From: Zhengitettix transpicula
Taxonomy: Eukaryota; Arthropoda; Insecta; Orthoptera; Tetrigidae
NCBI GenBank assembly: GCA_037074705.1
Contig: JAYJMR010000077.1
Coordinates: 62,001 to 126,000, forward strand
Direction: 5' to 3'
Length of the DNA stretch: 64,000 nucleotides
Positions within the stretch are counted from its first letter, which is position 1, and each line of letters starts with the position of its first letter. Under the pieces are notes generated by a model. That model searched no databases and was not told the DNA's origin. It was given only the letters and a program-made list of their open reading frames with translations. Both the position numbers and the translations under genes were made by a program. Below are positions 9,185-23,991 of the stretch, one piece after another.

Positions 9185-12100
9185 AATGTTTCGACGTTTC
9201 GACGACAAGTTTGGAATTTCACCAACCAAGAATCTTCAAATAACAAAGTCTTATTTCATAATAAATGACTCGTTCTTTATAAAAATTACTCAAACCAGCA
9301 CTTTTAAAATCTTAATCTATTAATATTAATTAATATATCCCAATATTTCGACGTTTCGACGACAAGTTTGGAATTTCACCAACCAAGAATCTTCAAATAA
9401 CAAACTCTTATTTCATAATAAATGACTCGTTCTTTATAAAAATTACTCAAACCTGCAGTTCTAAAATCTTAATCCATTAATATTAATTAATATATCGTAA
9501 TATTTCGACGTTTCGACGACAAGTTTGGAATTTCACCAACCAAGAATCTTCAAATAACAAAGTCTTATTTCATAATAAATGACTCGTTCTTTATAAAAAT
9601 TACTCAAACCTGCACTTATAAAATCTTAATCCATTAATATTAATTAATATATCGTAATATTTCGACGTTTCGACGACAAGTTTGGAATTTCACCAACCAA
9701 GAATCTTCAAATAACAAAGTCTTATTTCATAATAAATGACTCGTTCTTTATAAAAATTACTCAAACCTGCACCTCTAAAATCTTAATCAATTAATATTAA
9801 TTAATATATCCCAATATTTCGACGTTTCGACGACAAGTTTGGAATTTCACCAACCAAGAATCTTCAAATAACAAAGTCTTATTTCATAATAAATGACTCG
9901 TTCTTTATAAAAATTACTCAAACCTGCACTTCTAAAATCTTATTCCATTAATATTAATTAAAAAATCGTAATATTTCGACGTTTCGACGACAAGTTTGGA
10001 ATTTCACCAACCAAGAATCTTCAAATAACAAAGTCTTATTTCATAATAAATGACTCGTTCTTTATAAAAATTACTCAAACCTGCACTTCTAAAATCTTAA
10101 TCCATTAATATTAATTAATATATCGTAATATTTCGACGTTTCGGCGACAAGTTTGGAATTTCACCAACCAAGAATCTTCAAATAACAAAGTCTTATTTCA
10201 TAATAAATGACTCGTTCTTTATAAAAATTACTCAAACCTGCACTTCTAAAATCTTAATCCATTAATATTAATTAATATACCGTAATATTTCGACGTTTCG
10301 ACGACAAGTTTGGAATTTCACCAACCAAGAATCTTCAAATAACAAAGTCTTATTTCATAATAAATGACTCATTCTTTTTAAAAATTCTCAAACCTGCACT
10401 TCTAAAATCTTAATCTATTAATATTAATTAATATATCCCAATATTTCGACGTTTCGACGACAAGTTTGGAATTTCACCAACCAAGAATCTTCAAATAACA
10501 AAGTCTTATTTCATAATAAATGACTCGTTCTTTATAAAAATTACTCAAACCAGCACTTCTAAAATCCTAATCTATTAATACTAATTAATATATCATAATA
10601 TTTCGACGTTTCGACGACAAGTTTGGAATTTCACCAACCAAGAATCTTCAAATAACAAAGTCTTATTTCATAATAAATGATTCGTTCTTTATAAAAATTA
10701 CTCAAACCTGCACTTCTAAAATCTTAATCTATTAATATTAATTAATATATCAAAATATTTCGACGTTTCGACGACATGTTTGGAATTTCACCAACCAAGA
10801 ATCTTCAAATAACAAAGTCTTATTTCATAATAAATGACTCGTTCTTTATAAAAATTACTCAAACCTGCACTTCTAAAATCTTAATCTATTAATATTAATT
10901 AATATATCGTAATATTTCGACGTTTCGACGACAAGTTTGGAATTTCACCAACCAAGAATCTTCAAATAACAAAGTCTTATTTCATAATAAATGACTCGTT
11001 CTTTATAAAAATTACTCAAACCTGCACTTCTAAAATCTTAATCCATTAATATTAATTAATATATCGTAATATTTCGACGTTTCGACGACAAGTTTGGAAT
11101 TTCACCAACCAAGAATCTTCAAATAACAAAGTCTTATTTCATAATAAATGACTCGTTCTTTATAAAAATTACTCAAACCTGCACTTCTAAAATCTTAATC
11201 CATTAATATTAATTAATATATCGTAATATTTCGACGTTTCGACGACAAGTTTGGAATTTCACCAACCAAGAATCTTCAAATAACAAAGTCTTATTTCATA
11301 ATAAATGACTCATTCTTTTTAAAATTACTCAAACCTGCACTTCTAAAATCTTAATCTATTAATATTAATTAATATATCCCAATATTTCGACGTTTCGACG
11401 ACAAGTTTGGAATTTCACCAACCAAGAATCTTCAAATAACAAAGTCTTATTTCATAATAAATGACTCGTTCTTTATAAAAATTACTCAAACCAGCACTTC
11501 TAAAATCCTAATCTATTAATACTAATTAATATATCATAATATTTCGACGTTTCGACGACAAGTTTGGAATTTCACCAACCAAGAATCTTCAAATAACAAA
11601 GTCTTATTTCATAATAAATGACTCGTTCTTTATAAAAATTACTCAAACCAGCACTTCTAAAATCCTAATCTATTAATACTAATTAATATATCATAATATT
11701 TCGACGTTTCGACGACAAGTTTGGAATTTCACCAACCAAGAATCTTCAAATAACAAAGTCTTATTTCATAATAAATGATTCGTTCTTTATAAAAATTACT
11801 CAAACCTGCACTTCTAAAATCTTAATCTATTAATATTAATTAATATATCAAAATATTTCGACGTTTCGACGACATGTTTGGAATTTCACCAACCAAGAAT
11901 CTTCAAATAACAAAGTCTTATTTCATAATAAATGACTCGTTCTTTATAAAAATTACTCAAACCTGCACTTCTAAAATCTTAATCTATTAATATTAATTAA
12001 TATATCGTAATATTTCGACGTTTCGACGACAAGTTTGGAATTTCACCAACCAAGAATCTTCAAATAACAAAGTCTTATTTCATAATAAATGACTCGTTCT

Positions 12101-13890
12101 TTATAAAAATTACTCAAACCTGCACTTCTAAAATCTTAATCCATTAATATTAATTAATATATCGTAATATTTCGACGTTTCGACGACAAGTTTGGAATTT
12201 CACCAACCAAGAATCTTCAAATAACAAAGTCTTATTTCATAATAAATGACTCGTTCTTTATAAAAATTACTCAATCCTGCACTTCTAAAATCTTAATCTA
12301 TTAATATTAATTAATATATCGTAATATTTCGACGTTTCGACGACAAGTTTGGAATTTCACCAACCAAGAATCTTCAAATAACAAAGTCTTATTTCATAAT
12401 AAATGACTCGTTCTTTATAAAAATTACTCAAACCTGCACTTCTAAAATCTTAATCTATTAATATTAATTAATATATCAAAATATTTCGACGTTTCGACGA
12501 CATGTTTGGAATTTCACCAACCAAGAATCTTCAAATAACAAAGTCTTATTTCATAATAAATGACTCGTTCTTTATAAAAATTACTCAAACCTGCACTTCT
12601 AAAATCTTAATCTATTAATATTAATTAATATATCGTAATATTTCGACGTTTCGACGACAAGTTTGGAATTTCACCAACCAAGAATCTTCAAATAACAAAG
12701 TCTTATTTCATAATAAATGACTCGTTCTTTATAAAAATTACTCAAACCTGCACTTCTAAAATCTTAATCCATTAATATTAATTAATATATCGTAATATTT
12801 CGACGTTTCGACGACAAGTTTGGAATTTCACCAACCAAGAATCTTCAAATAACAAAGTCTTATTTCATAATAAATGACTCGTTCTTTATAAAAATTACTC
12901 AAACCTGCACTTCTAAAATCTTAATCCATTAATATTAATTAATATATCGTAATATTTCGACGTTTCGACGACAAGTTTGGAATTTCACCAACCAAGAATC
13001 TTCAAATAACAAAGTCTTATTTCATAATAAATGACTCATTCTTTTTAAAATTACTCAAACCTGCACTTCTAAAATCTTAATCTATTAATATTAATTAATA
13101 TATCCCAATATTTCGACGTTTCGACGACAAGTTTGGAATTTCACCAACCAAGAATCTTCAAATAACAAAGTCTTATTTCATAATAAATGACTCGTTCTTT
13201 ATAAAAATTACTCAAACCAGCACTTCTAAAATCCTAATCTATTAATACTAATTAATATATCATAATATTTCGACGTTTCGACGACAAGTTTGGAATTTCA
13301 CCAACCAAGAATCTTCAAATAACAAAGTCTTATTTCATAATAAATGACTCGTTCTTTATAAAAATTACTCAAACCAGCACTTCTAAAATCCTAATCTATT
13401 AATACTAATTAATATATCATAATATTTCGACGTTTCGACGACAAGTTTGGAATTTCACCAACCAAGAATCTTCAAATAACAAAGTCTTATTTCATAATAA
13501 ATGATTCGTTCTTTATAAAAATTACTCAAACCTGCACTTCTAAAATCTTAATCTATTAATATTAATTAATATATCAAAATATTTCGACGTTTCGACGACA
13601 TGTTTGGAATTTCACCAACCAAGAATCTTCAAATAACAAAGTCTTATTTCATAATAAATGACTCGTTCTTTATAAAAATTACTCAAACCTGCACTTCTAA
13701 AATCTTAATCTATTAATATTAATTAATATATCGTAATATTTCGACGTTTCGACGACAAGTTTGGAATTTCACCAACCAAGAATCTTCAAATAACAAAGTC
13801 TTATTTCATAATAAATGACTCGTTCTTTATAAAAATTACTCAAACCTGCACTTCTAAAATCTTAATCCATTAATATTAATTAATATATCG
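9184..13890 (+). repeat. 30-monomer higher-order unit, copy 1
   Basis: A dense run of rare variants is repeated 4,707 bp downstream: TAATGTTTCG (9184), CAAACTC, TGCAGTTC, CACTTATAAAATC, CACCTCTAAAATC with ATCAATT, TTAATTAAAAAATCG, TTTCGGCG, ATACCGTAAT and GACTCATTC at 10366, 11307 and 13033. The spacing of 4,707 is 30 x 157 less 3. The block also contains internal sub-repeats, since the CTAATC..ACTAATT and GACATG monomers recur several times within it. Confidence 0.9.
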
Positions 13891-16800
13891 TAATGTTTCG
13901 ACGTTTCGACGACAAGTTTGGAATTTCACCAACCAAGAATCTTCAAATAACAAAGTCTTATTTCATAATAAATGACTCGTTCTTTATAAAAATTACTCAA
14001 ACCAGCACTTTTAAAATCTTAATCTATTAATATTAATTAATATATCCCAATATTTCGACGTTTCGACGACAAGTTTGGAATTTCACCAACCAAGAATCTT
14101 CAAATAACAAACTCTTATTTCATAATAAATGACTCGTTCTTTATAAAAATTACTCAAACCTGCAGTTCTAAAATCTTAATCCATTAATATTAATTAATAT
14201 ATCGTAATATTTCGACGTTTCGACGACAAGTTTGGAATTTCACCAACCAAGAATCTTCAAATAACAAAGTCTTATTTCATAATAAATGACTCGTTCTTTA
14301 TAAAAATTACTCAAACCTGCACTTATAAAATCTTAATCCATTAATATTAATTAATATATCGTAATATTTCGACGTTTCGACGACAAGTTTGGAATTTCAC
14401 CAACCAAGAATCTTCAAATAACAAAGTCTTATTTCATAATAAATGACTCGTTCTTTATAAAAATTACTCAAACCTGCACCTCTAAAATCTTAATCAATTA
14501 ATATTAATTAATATATCCCAATATTTCGACGTTTCGACGACAAGTTTGGAATTTCACCAACCAAGAATCTTCAAATAACAAAGTCTTATTTCATAATAAA
14601 TGACTCGTTCTTTATAAAAATTACTCAAACCTGCACTTCTAAAATCTTATTCCATTAATATTAATTAAAAAATCGTAATATTTCGACGTTTCGACGACAA
14701 GTTTGGAATTTCACCAACCAAGAATCTTCAAATAACAAAGTCTTATTTCATAATAAATGACTCGTTCTTTATAAAAATTACTCAAACCTGCACTTCTAAA
14801 ATCTTAATCCATTAATATTAATTAATATATCGTAATATTTCGACGTTTCGGCGACAAGTTTGGAATTTCACCAACCAAGAATCTTCAAATAACAAAGTCT
14901 TATTTCATAATAAATGACTCGTTCTTTATAAAAATTACTCAAACCTGCACTTCTAAAATCTTAATCCATTAATATTAATTAATATACCGTAATATTTCGA
15001 CGTTTCGACGACAAGTTTGGAATTTCACCAACCAAGAATCTTCAAATAACAAAGTCTTATTTCATAATAAATGACTCATTCTTTTTAAAAATTCTCAAAC
15101 CTGCACTTCTAAAATCTTAATCTATTAATATTAATTAATATATCCCAATATTTCGACGTTTCGACGACAAGTTTGGAATTTCACCAACCAAGAATCTTCA
15201 AATAACAAAGTCTTATTTCATAATAAATGACTCGTTCTTTATAAAAATTACTCAAACCAGCACTTCTAAAATCCTAATCTATTAATACTAATTAATATAT
15301 CATAATATTTCGACGTTTCGACGACAAGTTTGGAATTTCACCAACCAAGAATCTTCAAATAACAAAGTCTTATTTCATAATAAATGATTCGTTCTTTATA
15401 AAAATTACTCAAACCTGCACTTCTAAAATCTTAATCTATTAATATTAATTAATATATCAAAATATTTCGACGTTTCGACGACATGTTTGGAATTTCACCA
15501 ACCAAGAATCTTCAAATAACAAAGTCTTATTTCATAATAAATGACTCGTTCTTTATAAAAATTACTCAAACCTGCACTTCTAAAATCTTAATCTATTAAT
15601 ATTAATTAATATATCGTAATATTTCGACGTTTCGACGACAAGTTTGGAATTTCACCAACCAAGAATCTTCAAATAACAAAGTCTTATTTCATAATAAATG
15701 ACTCGTTCTTTATAAAAATTACTCAAACCTGCACTTCTAAAATCTTAATCCATTAATATTAATTAATATATCGTAATATTTCGACGTTTCGACGACAAGT
15801 TTGGAATTTCACCAACCAAGAATCTTCAAATAACAAAGTCTTATTTCATAATAAATGACTCGTTCTTTATAAAAATTACTCAAACCTGCACTTCTAAAAT
15901 CTTAATCCATTAATATTAATTAATATATCGTAATATTTCGACGTTTCGACGACAAGTTTGGAATTTCACCAACCAAGAATCTTCAAATAACAAAGTCTTA
16001 TTTCATAATAAATGACTCATTCTTTTTAAAATTACTCAAACCTGCACTTCTAAAATCTTAATCTATTAATATTAATTAATATATCCCAATATTTCGACGT
16101 TTCGACGACAAGTTTGGAATTTCACCAACCAAGAATCTTCAAATAACAAAGTCTTATTTCATAATAAATGACTCGTTCTTTATAAAAATTACTCAAACCA
16201 GCACTTCTAAAATCCTAATCTATTAATACTAATTAATATATCATAATATTTCGACGTTTCGACGACAAGTTTGGAATTTCACCAACCAAGAATCTTCAAA
16301 TAACAAAGTCTTATTTCATAATAAATGACTCGTTCTTTATAAAAATTACTCAAACCAGCACTTCTAAAATCCTAATCTATTAATACTAATTAATATATCA
16401 TAATATTTCGACGTTTCGACGACAAGTTTGGAATTTCACCAACCAAGAATCTTCAAATAACAAAGTCTTATTTCATAATAAATGATTCGTTCTTTATAAA
16501 AATTACTCAAACCTGCACTTCTAAAATCTTAATCTATTAATATTAATTAATATATCAAAATATTTCGACGTTTCGACGACATGTTTGGAATTTCACCAAC
16601 CAAGAATCTTCAAATAACAAAGTCTTATTTCATAATAAATGACTCGTTCTTTATAAAAATTACTCAAACCTGCACTTCTAAAATCTTAATCTATTAATAT
16701 TAATTAATATATCGTAATATTTCGACGTTTCGACGACAAGTTTGGAATTTCACCAACCAAGAATCTTCAAATAACAAAGTCTTATTTCATAATAAATGAC

Positions 16801-18150
16801 TCGTTCTTTATAAAAATTACTCAAACCTGCACTTCTAAAATCTTAATCCATTAATATTAATTAATATATCGTAATATTTCGACGTTTCGACGACAAGTTT
16901 GGAATTTCACCAACCAAGAATCTTCAAATAACAAAGTCTTATTTCATAATAAATGACTCGTTCTTTATAAAAATTACTCAATCCTGCACTTCTAAAATCT
17001 TAATCTATTAATATTAATTAATATATCGTAATATTTCGACGTTTCGACGACAAGTTTGGAATTTCACCAACCAAGAATCTTCAAATAACAAAGTCTTATT
17101 TCATAATAAATGACTCGTTCTTTATAAAAATTACTCAAACCTGCACTTCTAAAATCTTAATCCATTAATATTAATTAATATATCGTAATATTTCAACGTT
17201 TCGACGACAAGTTTGGAATTTCACCAACCAAGAATCTTCAAATAACAAAGTCCTATTTCATAATAAATGACTCGTTCTTTATAAAAATTACTCAAACCTG
17301 CACTTCTAAAATCTTAATCCATTAATATTAATTAATATATCGTAATATTTCGACGTTTCGACGACAAGTTTGGAATTTCACCAACCAAGAATCTTCAAAT
17401 AACAAAGTCTTATTTCATAAAAAATGACTCGTTCTTTATAAAAATTACTCAAACCTGCACTTCTAAAATCTTAATCCATTAATATTAATTAATATATCGT
17501 AATATTTCGACGTTTCGACGACAAGTTTGGAATTTCACCAACCAAGAATCTTCAAATAACAAAGTCTTATTTCATAATAAATGACTCGTTCTTTATAAAA
17601 ATTACTCAAACCTGCACTTCTAAAATCTTAATCCATTAATATTAATTAATATATCGTAATATTTCGACGTTTCGACGACAAGTTTGGAATTTCACCAACC
17701 AAGAATCTTCAAATAACAAAGTCTTATTTCATAATAAATGACTCATTCTTTTTAAAATTACTCAAACCTGCACTTCTAAAATCTTAATCTATTAATATTA
17801 ATTAATATATCCCAATATTTCGACGTTTCGACGACAAGTTTGGAATTTCACCAACCAAGAATCTTCAAATAACAAAGTCTTATTTCATAATAAATGACTC
17901 GTTCTTTATAAAAATTACTCAAACCAGCACTTCTAAAATCCTAATCTATTAATACTAATTAATATATCATAATATTTCGACGTTTCGACGACAAGTTTGG
18001 AATTTCACCAACCAAGAATCTTCAAATAACAAAGTCTTATTTCATAATAAATGATTCGTTCTTTATAAAAATTACTCAAACCTGCACTTCTAAAATCTTA
18101 ATCTATTAATATTAATTAATATATCAAAATATTTCGACGTTTCGACGACA
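13891..18150 (+). repeat. 30-monomer higher-order unit, copy 2
   Basis: This copy begins exactly where copy 1 ends. TAATGTTTCG is at 13891 and GACTCATTC at 15073, 16014 and 17740, all 4,707 bp after their partners. A sub-block diverges, about 12,440-12,900 against 17,150-17,610: copy 1 has a GACATG monomer where copy 2 has TTTCAACG, TCCTATTTC and CATAAAAAATG variants. This patch is mosaic, as expected from gene conversion or nested exchange. Confidence 0.88.
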
Positions 18151-18995
18151 TGTTTGGAATTTCACCAACCAAGAATCTTCAAATAACAAAGTCTTATTTC
18201 ATAATAAATGACTCGTTCTTTATAAAAATTACTCAAACCTGCACTTCTAAAATCTTAATCTATTAATATTAATTAATATATCGTAATATTTCGACGTTTC
18301 GACGACAAGTTTGGAATTTCACCAACCAAGAATCTTCAAATAACAAAGTCTTATTTCATAATAAATGACTCGTTCTTTATAAAAATTACTCAAACCTGCA
18401 CTTCTAAAATCTTAATCCATTAATATTAATTAATATATCGTAATATTTCGACGTTTCGACGACAAGTTTGGAATTTCACCAACCAAGAATCTTCAAATAA
18501 CAAAGTCTTATTTCATAATAAATGACTCGTTCTTTATAAAAATTACTCAATCCTGCACTTCTAAAATCTTAATCTATTAATATTAATTAATATATCGTAA
18601 TATTTCGACGTTTCGACGACAAGTTTGGAATTTCACCAACCAAGAATCTTCAAATAACAAAGTCTTATTTCATAATAAATGACTCGTTCTTTATAAAAAT
18701 TACTCAAACCTGCACTTCTAAAATCTTAATCCATTAATATTAATTAATATATCGTAATATTTCGACGTTTCGACGACAAGTTTGGAATTTCACCAACCAA
18801 GAATCTTCAAATAACAAAGTCCTATTTCATAATAAATGACTCGTTCTTTATAAAAATTACTCAAACCTGCACTTCTAAAATCTTAATCCATTAATATTAA
18901 TTAATATATCGTAATATTTCGACGTTTCGACGACAAGTTTGGAATTTCACCAACCAAGAATCTTCAAATAACAAAGTCTTATTTCATAAAAAATG
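16370..18995 (+). repeat. 10-monomer higher-order duplication (1,569-bp spacing)
   Basis: Markers at 16370 (CTAATC/ACTAATT monomer), 16981 (ATCCTGC), 17251 (TCCTAT) and 17416 (CATAAAAAATG) reappear 1,569 bp later at 17939, 18550, 18820 and 18985. It overlaps the end of the 30-monomer unit, so it arose as a separate event. Confidence 0.85.
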
Positions 18996-20200
18996 ACTCA
19001 TTCTTTATAAAAATTACTCAAACCTGCACTTCTAAAATCTTAATCCATTAATATTAAATAATATATCGTAATATTTCGACGTTTCGACGACAAGTTTGGA
19101 ATTTCACCAACCAAGAATCTTCAAATAACAAAGTCTTATTTCATAATAAATGACTCGTTCTTTATAAAAATTACTCAAACCTGCACTTCTAAAATCTTAA
19201 TCCATTAATATTATTTAATATATCGTAATATTTCGACGTTTCGACGACAAGTTTGGAATTTCACCAACCAAGAATCTTCAAATAACAAAGTCTTATTTCA
19301 TAATAAATGATTCGTTCTTTATAAAAATTACTCAAACCAGCACTTCTAAAATCTTCATCCATTAATATTAATTAATATATCGTAATATTTCGACGTTTCG
19401 ACGACAAGTTTGGAATTTCACCAACCAAGAATCTTCAAATAACAAAGTCTTATTTCATAATAAATGACTCGTTCTTTATAAAAATTACTCAAACCAGCAC
19501 TTCTAAAATCTTAATCCATTAATATTAATTAATATATCGTAATATTTCGACGTTTCGACGATAAGTTTGGAATTTCACCAACCAAGAATCTTCAAATAAC
19601 AAAGTCTTATTTCATAATAAATGACTCGTTCTTTATAAAAATTACTCAAACCAGCACTTCTAAAATCTTAATCCATTAATATTAATTAATATATCGTAAT
19701 ATTTCGACGTTTCGACGACAAGTTTGGAATTTCACCAACCAAGAATCTTCAAATAACAAAGTCTTATTTCATAATAAATGACTCGTTCTTTATAAAAATT
19801 ACTCAAACCTGCACTTCTAAAATCTTAATCCATTAATATTAATTAATATATCGTAATATTTCGACGTTTCGACGACAAGTTTGGAATTTCACCAACCAAG
19901 AATCTTCAAATAACAAAGTCTTATTTCATAATAAATGACTCGTTCTTTATAAAAATTACTCAAACCAGCACTTCTAAAATCTTAATCCATTAATATTAAT
20001 TATTATATCGTAATATTTCGACGTTTCGACAAGTTTGGAATTTCACCAACCAAGAATCTTCAAATAACAAAGTCTTATTTCATAATAAATGACTCGTTCT
20101 TTATAAAAATTACTCAAACCAGCACTTCTAAAATCTTAATCCATTAATATTAATTAATATATCGTAATATTTCGACGTTTCGACGACAAGTTTGAAATTT

Positions 20201-21270
20201 CACGAACCAAGAATCTTCAAATAACAAAGTCTTATTTCATAATAAATGACTCGTTCTTTATAAAAATTACTCAAACCTGCACTTCTAAAATCTTAATCCA
20301 TTAATATTAATTAATATATCGTAATATTTCGACGTTTCGACGACAAGTTTGGAATTTCACCAACCAAGAATCTTCAAATAACAAAGTCTTATTTCATAAT
20401 AAATGACTCGTTCTTTATAAAAATTACTCAAACCAGCACTTCTAAAATCTTAATCCATTAATATTAATTAATATATCGTAATATTTCGACGTTTCGACAA
20501 GTTTGGAATTTCACCAACCAAGAATCTTCAAATAACAAAGTCTTATTTCATAATAAATGACTCGTTCTTTATAAAAATTACTCAAACCAGCACTTCTAAA
20601 ATCTTAATCCATTAATATTAATTAATATATCGTAATATTTCGACGTTTCGACGACAAGTTTGGAATTTCACCAACCAAGAATCTTCAAATAACAAAGTCT
20701 TATTTCATAATAAATGACTCGTTCTTTATAAAAATTACTCAAACCAGCACTTCTAAAATCTTAATCCATTAATATTAATTAATATATCGTAATATTTCGA
20801 CGTTTCGACGACAAGTTTGGAATTTCACCAACCAAGAATCTTCAAATAACAAAGTCTTATTTCATAATAAATGACTCGTTCTTTATAAAAATTACTCAAA
20901 CCTGCACTTCTAAAATCTTAATCCATTAATATTAATTAAAATATCGTAATATTTCGACGTTTCGACGACAAGTTTGGAATTTCACCAACCATGAATCTTC
21001 AAATAACAAAGTCTTATTTCATAATAAATGACTCGTTCTTTATAAAAATTACTCAAACCAGCACTTCTAAAATCTTAATCCATTAATATTAATTAATATA
21101 TCGTAATATTTCGACGTTTCGACGACAAGTTTGGAATTTCACCAACCAAGAATCTTCAAATAACAAAGTCTTATTTCATAATAAATGACTCGTTCTTTAT
21201 AAAAATTACTCAAACCAGCACTTCTAAAATCTTAATCCATTAATATTAATTAATATATCGTAATGTTTCG
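20201..21270 (+). repeat. Segment duplicated from 8,124-9,184, copy 2
   Basis: The partner of 8,124-9,184 at a constant offset of 12,077 bp. A further copy of the 3-bp deletion at 20027, three monomers upstream of the one at 20495, suggests a local secondary duplication. Confidence 0.75.
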
Positions 21271-23842
21271 ACGTTTCGACGACAAGTTTGGAATTTCACC
21301 AACCAAGAATCTTCAAATAACAAAGTCTTATTTCATAATAAATGACTCGTTCTTTATAAAAATTACTCAAACCAGCACTTCTAAAATCTTAATCCATTAA
21401 TATTAATTAATATATCGTAATATTTCGACGTTTCGACGACAAGTTTGGAATTTCACCAACCAAGAATCTTCAAATAACAAAGTCTTATTTCATAATAAAT
21501 GACTCGTTCTTTATAAAAATTACTCAAACCTGCACTTCTAAAATCTTAATCCATTAATATTAATTAATATATCGTAATATTTCGACGTTTCGACGACAAG
21601 TTTGGAATTTCACCAACCAAGAATCTTCAAATAACAAAGTCTTATTTCATAATAAATGACTCGTTCTTTATAAAAATTACTCAAACCAGCACTTCTAAAA
21701 TCTTAATCTATTAATATTAATTAATATATCCCAATATTTCGACGTTTCGACGACAAGTTTGGAATTTCACCAACCAAGAATCTTCAAATAACAAAGTCTT
21801 ATTTCATAATAAATGACTCGTTCTTTATAAAAATTACTCAAACCTGCACTTCTAAAATCTTAATCCATTAATATTAATTACTATATCGTAATATTTCGAC
21901 GTTTCGACGACAAGTTTGGAATTTCACCAACCAAGAATCTTCAAATAACAAAGTCTTATTTCATAATAAATGACTCGTTCTTTATAAAAATTACTCAAAC
22001 CTGCACTTCTAAAATCTTAATCCATTAATATTAATTAATATATCGTAATATTTCGACGTTTCGACGACAAGTTTGGAATTTCACCAACCAAGAATCTTCA
22101 AATAACAAAGTCTTATTTCATAATAAATGACTCGTTCTTTATAAAAATTACTCAAACCTGCACTTCTAAAATCTTAATCTATTAATATTAATTAATATAT
22201 CCCAATATTTCGACGTTTCGACGACAAGTTTGGAATTTCACCAACCAAGAATCTTCAAATAACAAAGTCTTATTTCATAATAAATGACTCGTTCTTTATA
22301 AAAATTACTCAAACCTGCACTTCTAAAATCTTATTCCATTAATATTAATTAATATATCGTAATATTTCGACGTTTCGACGACAAGTTTGGAATTTCACCA
22401 ACCAAGAATCTTCAAATAACAAAGTCTTATTTCATAATAAATGACTCGTTCTTTATAAAAATTACTCAAACCTGCACTTCTAAAATCTTAATCCATTAAT
22501 ATTAATTAATATATCGTAATATTTCGACGTTTCGACGACAAGTTTGGAATTTCACCAACCAAGAATCTTCAAATAACAAAGTCTTATTTCATAATAAATG
22601 ACTCGTTCTTTATAAAAATTACTCAAACCTGCACTTCTAAAATCTTAATCCATTAATAATAATTAATATATCGTAATATTTCGACGTTTCGACGACAAGT
22701 TTGGAATTTCACCAACCAAGAATCTTCAAATAACAAAGTCTTATTTCATAATAAATGACTCGTTCTTTTTAAAATTTCTTAAACCTGCACTTCTAAAATC
22801 TTAATCTATTAATATTAATTAATATATCCCAATATTTCGACGTTTCGATGACAAGTTTGGAATTTCACCAACCAAGAATCTTCAAATAACAAAGTCTTAT
22901 TTCATAATAAATGACTCGTTCTTTATAAAAATTACTCAAACCAGCACTTTTAAAATCCTAATCTATTAATACTAATTAATATATCATAATATTTCGACGT
23001 TTCGACGACAAGTTTGGAATTTCACAAACCAAGAATCTTCAAATAACAAAGTCTTATTTCATAATAAATGATTCGTTCTTTATAAAAATTACTCAAACCT
23101 GCACTTCTAATATCTTAATCTATTAATATTAATTAATATATCAAAATATTTCGACGTTTCGACGACATGTTTGGAATTTCACCAACCAAGAATCTTCAAA
23201 TAACAAAGTCTTATTTCATAATAAATGACTCGTTCTTTATAAAAATTACTCAAACCTGCACTTCTAAAATCTTAATCTATTAATATTAATTAATATATCG
23301 TAATATTTCGACGTTTCGACGACAAGTTTGGAATTTCACCAACCAAGAATCTTCAAATAACAAAGTCTTATTTCATAATAAATGACTCGTTCTTTATAAA
23401 AATTACTCAAACCAGCACTTCTAAAATCTTAATCTATTAATACTAATTAATATATCATAATATTTCGACGTTTCGACGACAAGTTTGGAATTTCACCATC
23501 CAAGAATCTTCAAATAACAAAGTCTTATTTCATAATAAATGACTCGTTCTTTATAAAAATTACTCAAACCAGCACTTCTAAAATCTTAATCTATTAATAC
23601 TAATTAATATATCGTAATATTTCGACGTTTCGACGACAAGTTTGGAATTTCACCATCCAAGAATCTTCAAATAACAAAGTCTTATTTCATAATAAATGAT
23701 TCGTTCTTTATAAAAATTACTCAAACCTGCACTTCTAATATCTTAATCTATTAATATTAATTAATATATCGTAATATTTCGACGTTTCGACGACAAGTTT
23801 GGAATTTCACCAACCAAGAATCTTCAAATAACAAAGTCTTAT

Positions 23843-23991
23843 TTCATAATAAATGACTCGTTCTTTTTAAAAATTAGTCAAACCTGCACTTCTAAAATCT
23901 TAATCTATTAATACTAATTAATATATCATAATATTTCGACGACAAGTTTGGAATTTCACCAACCAAGAATCTTCAAATAACAAAGTCTTAT
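23843..23991 (+). repeat. 149-bp monomer lacking one TTTCGACG copy
   Basis: The next monomer starts 149 bp later and the sequence reads ATATTTCGACGACAAG, with one 8-bp tandem copy missing. This is the expected product of slippage between the two copies. The following monomer also has a variant TTTTATAAAAAATG start. Confidence 0.92.
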
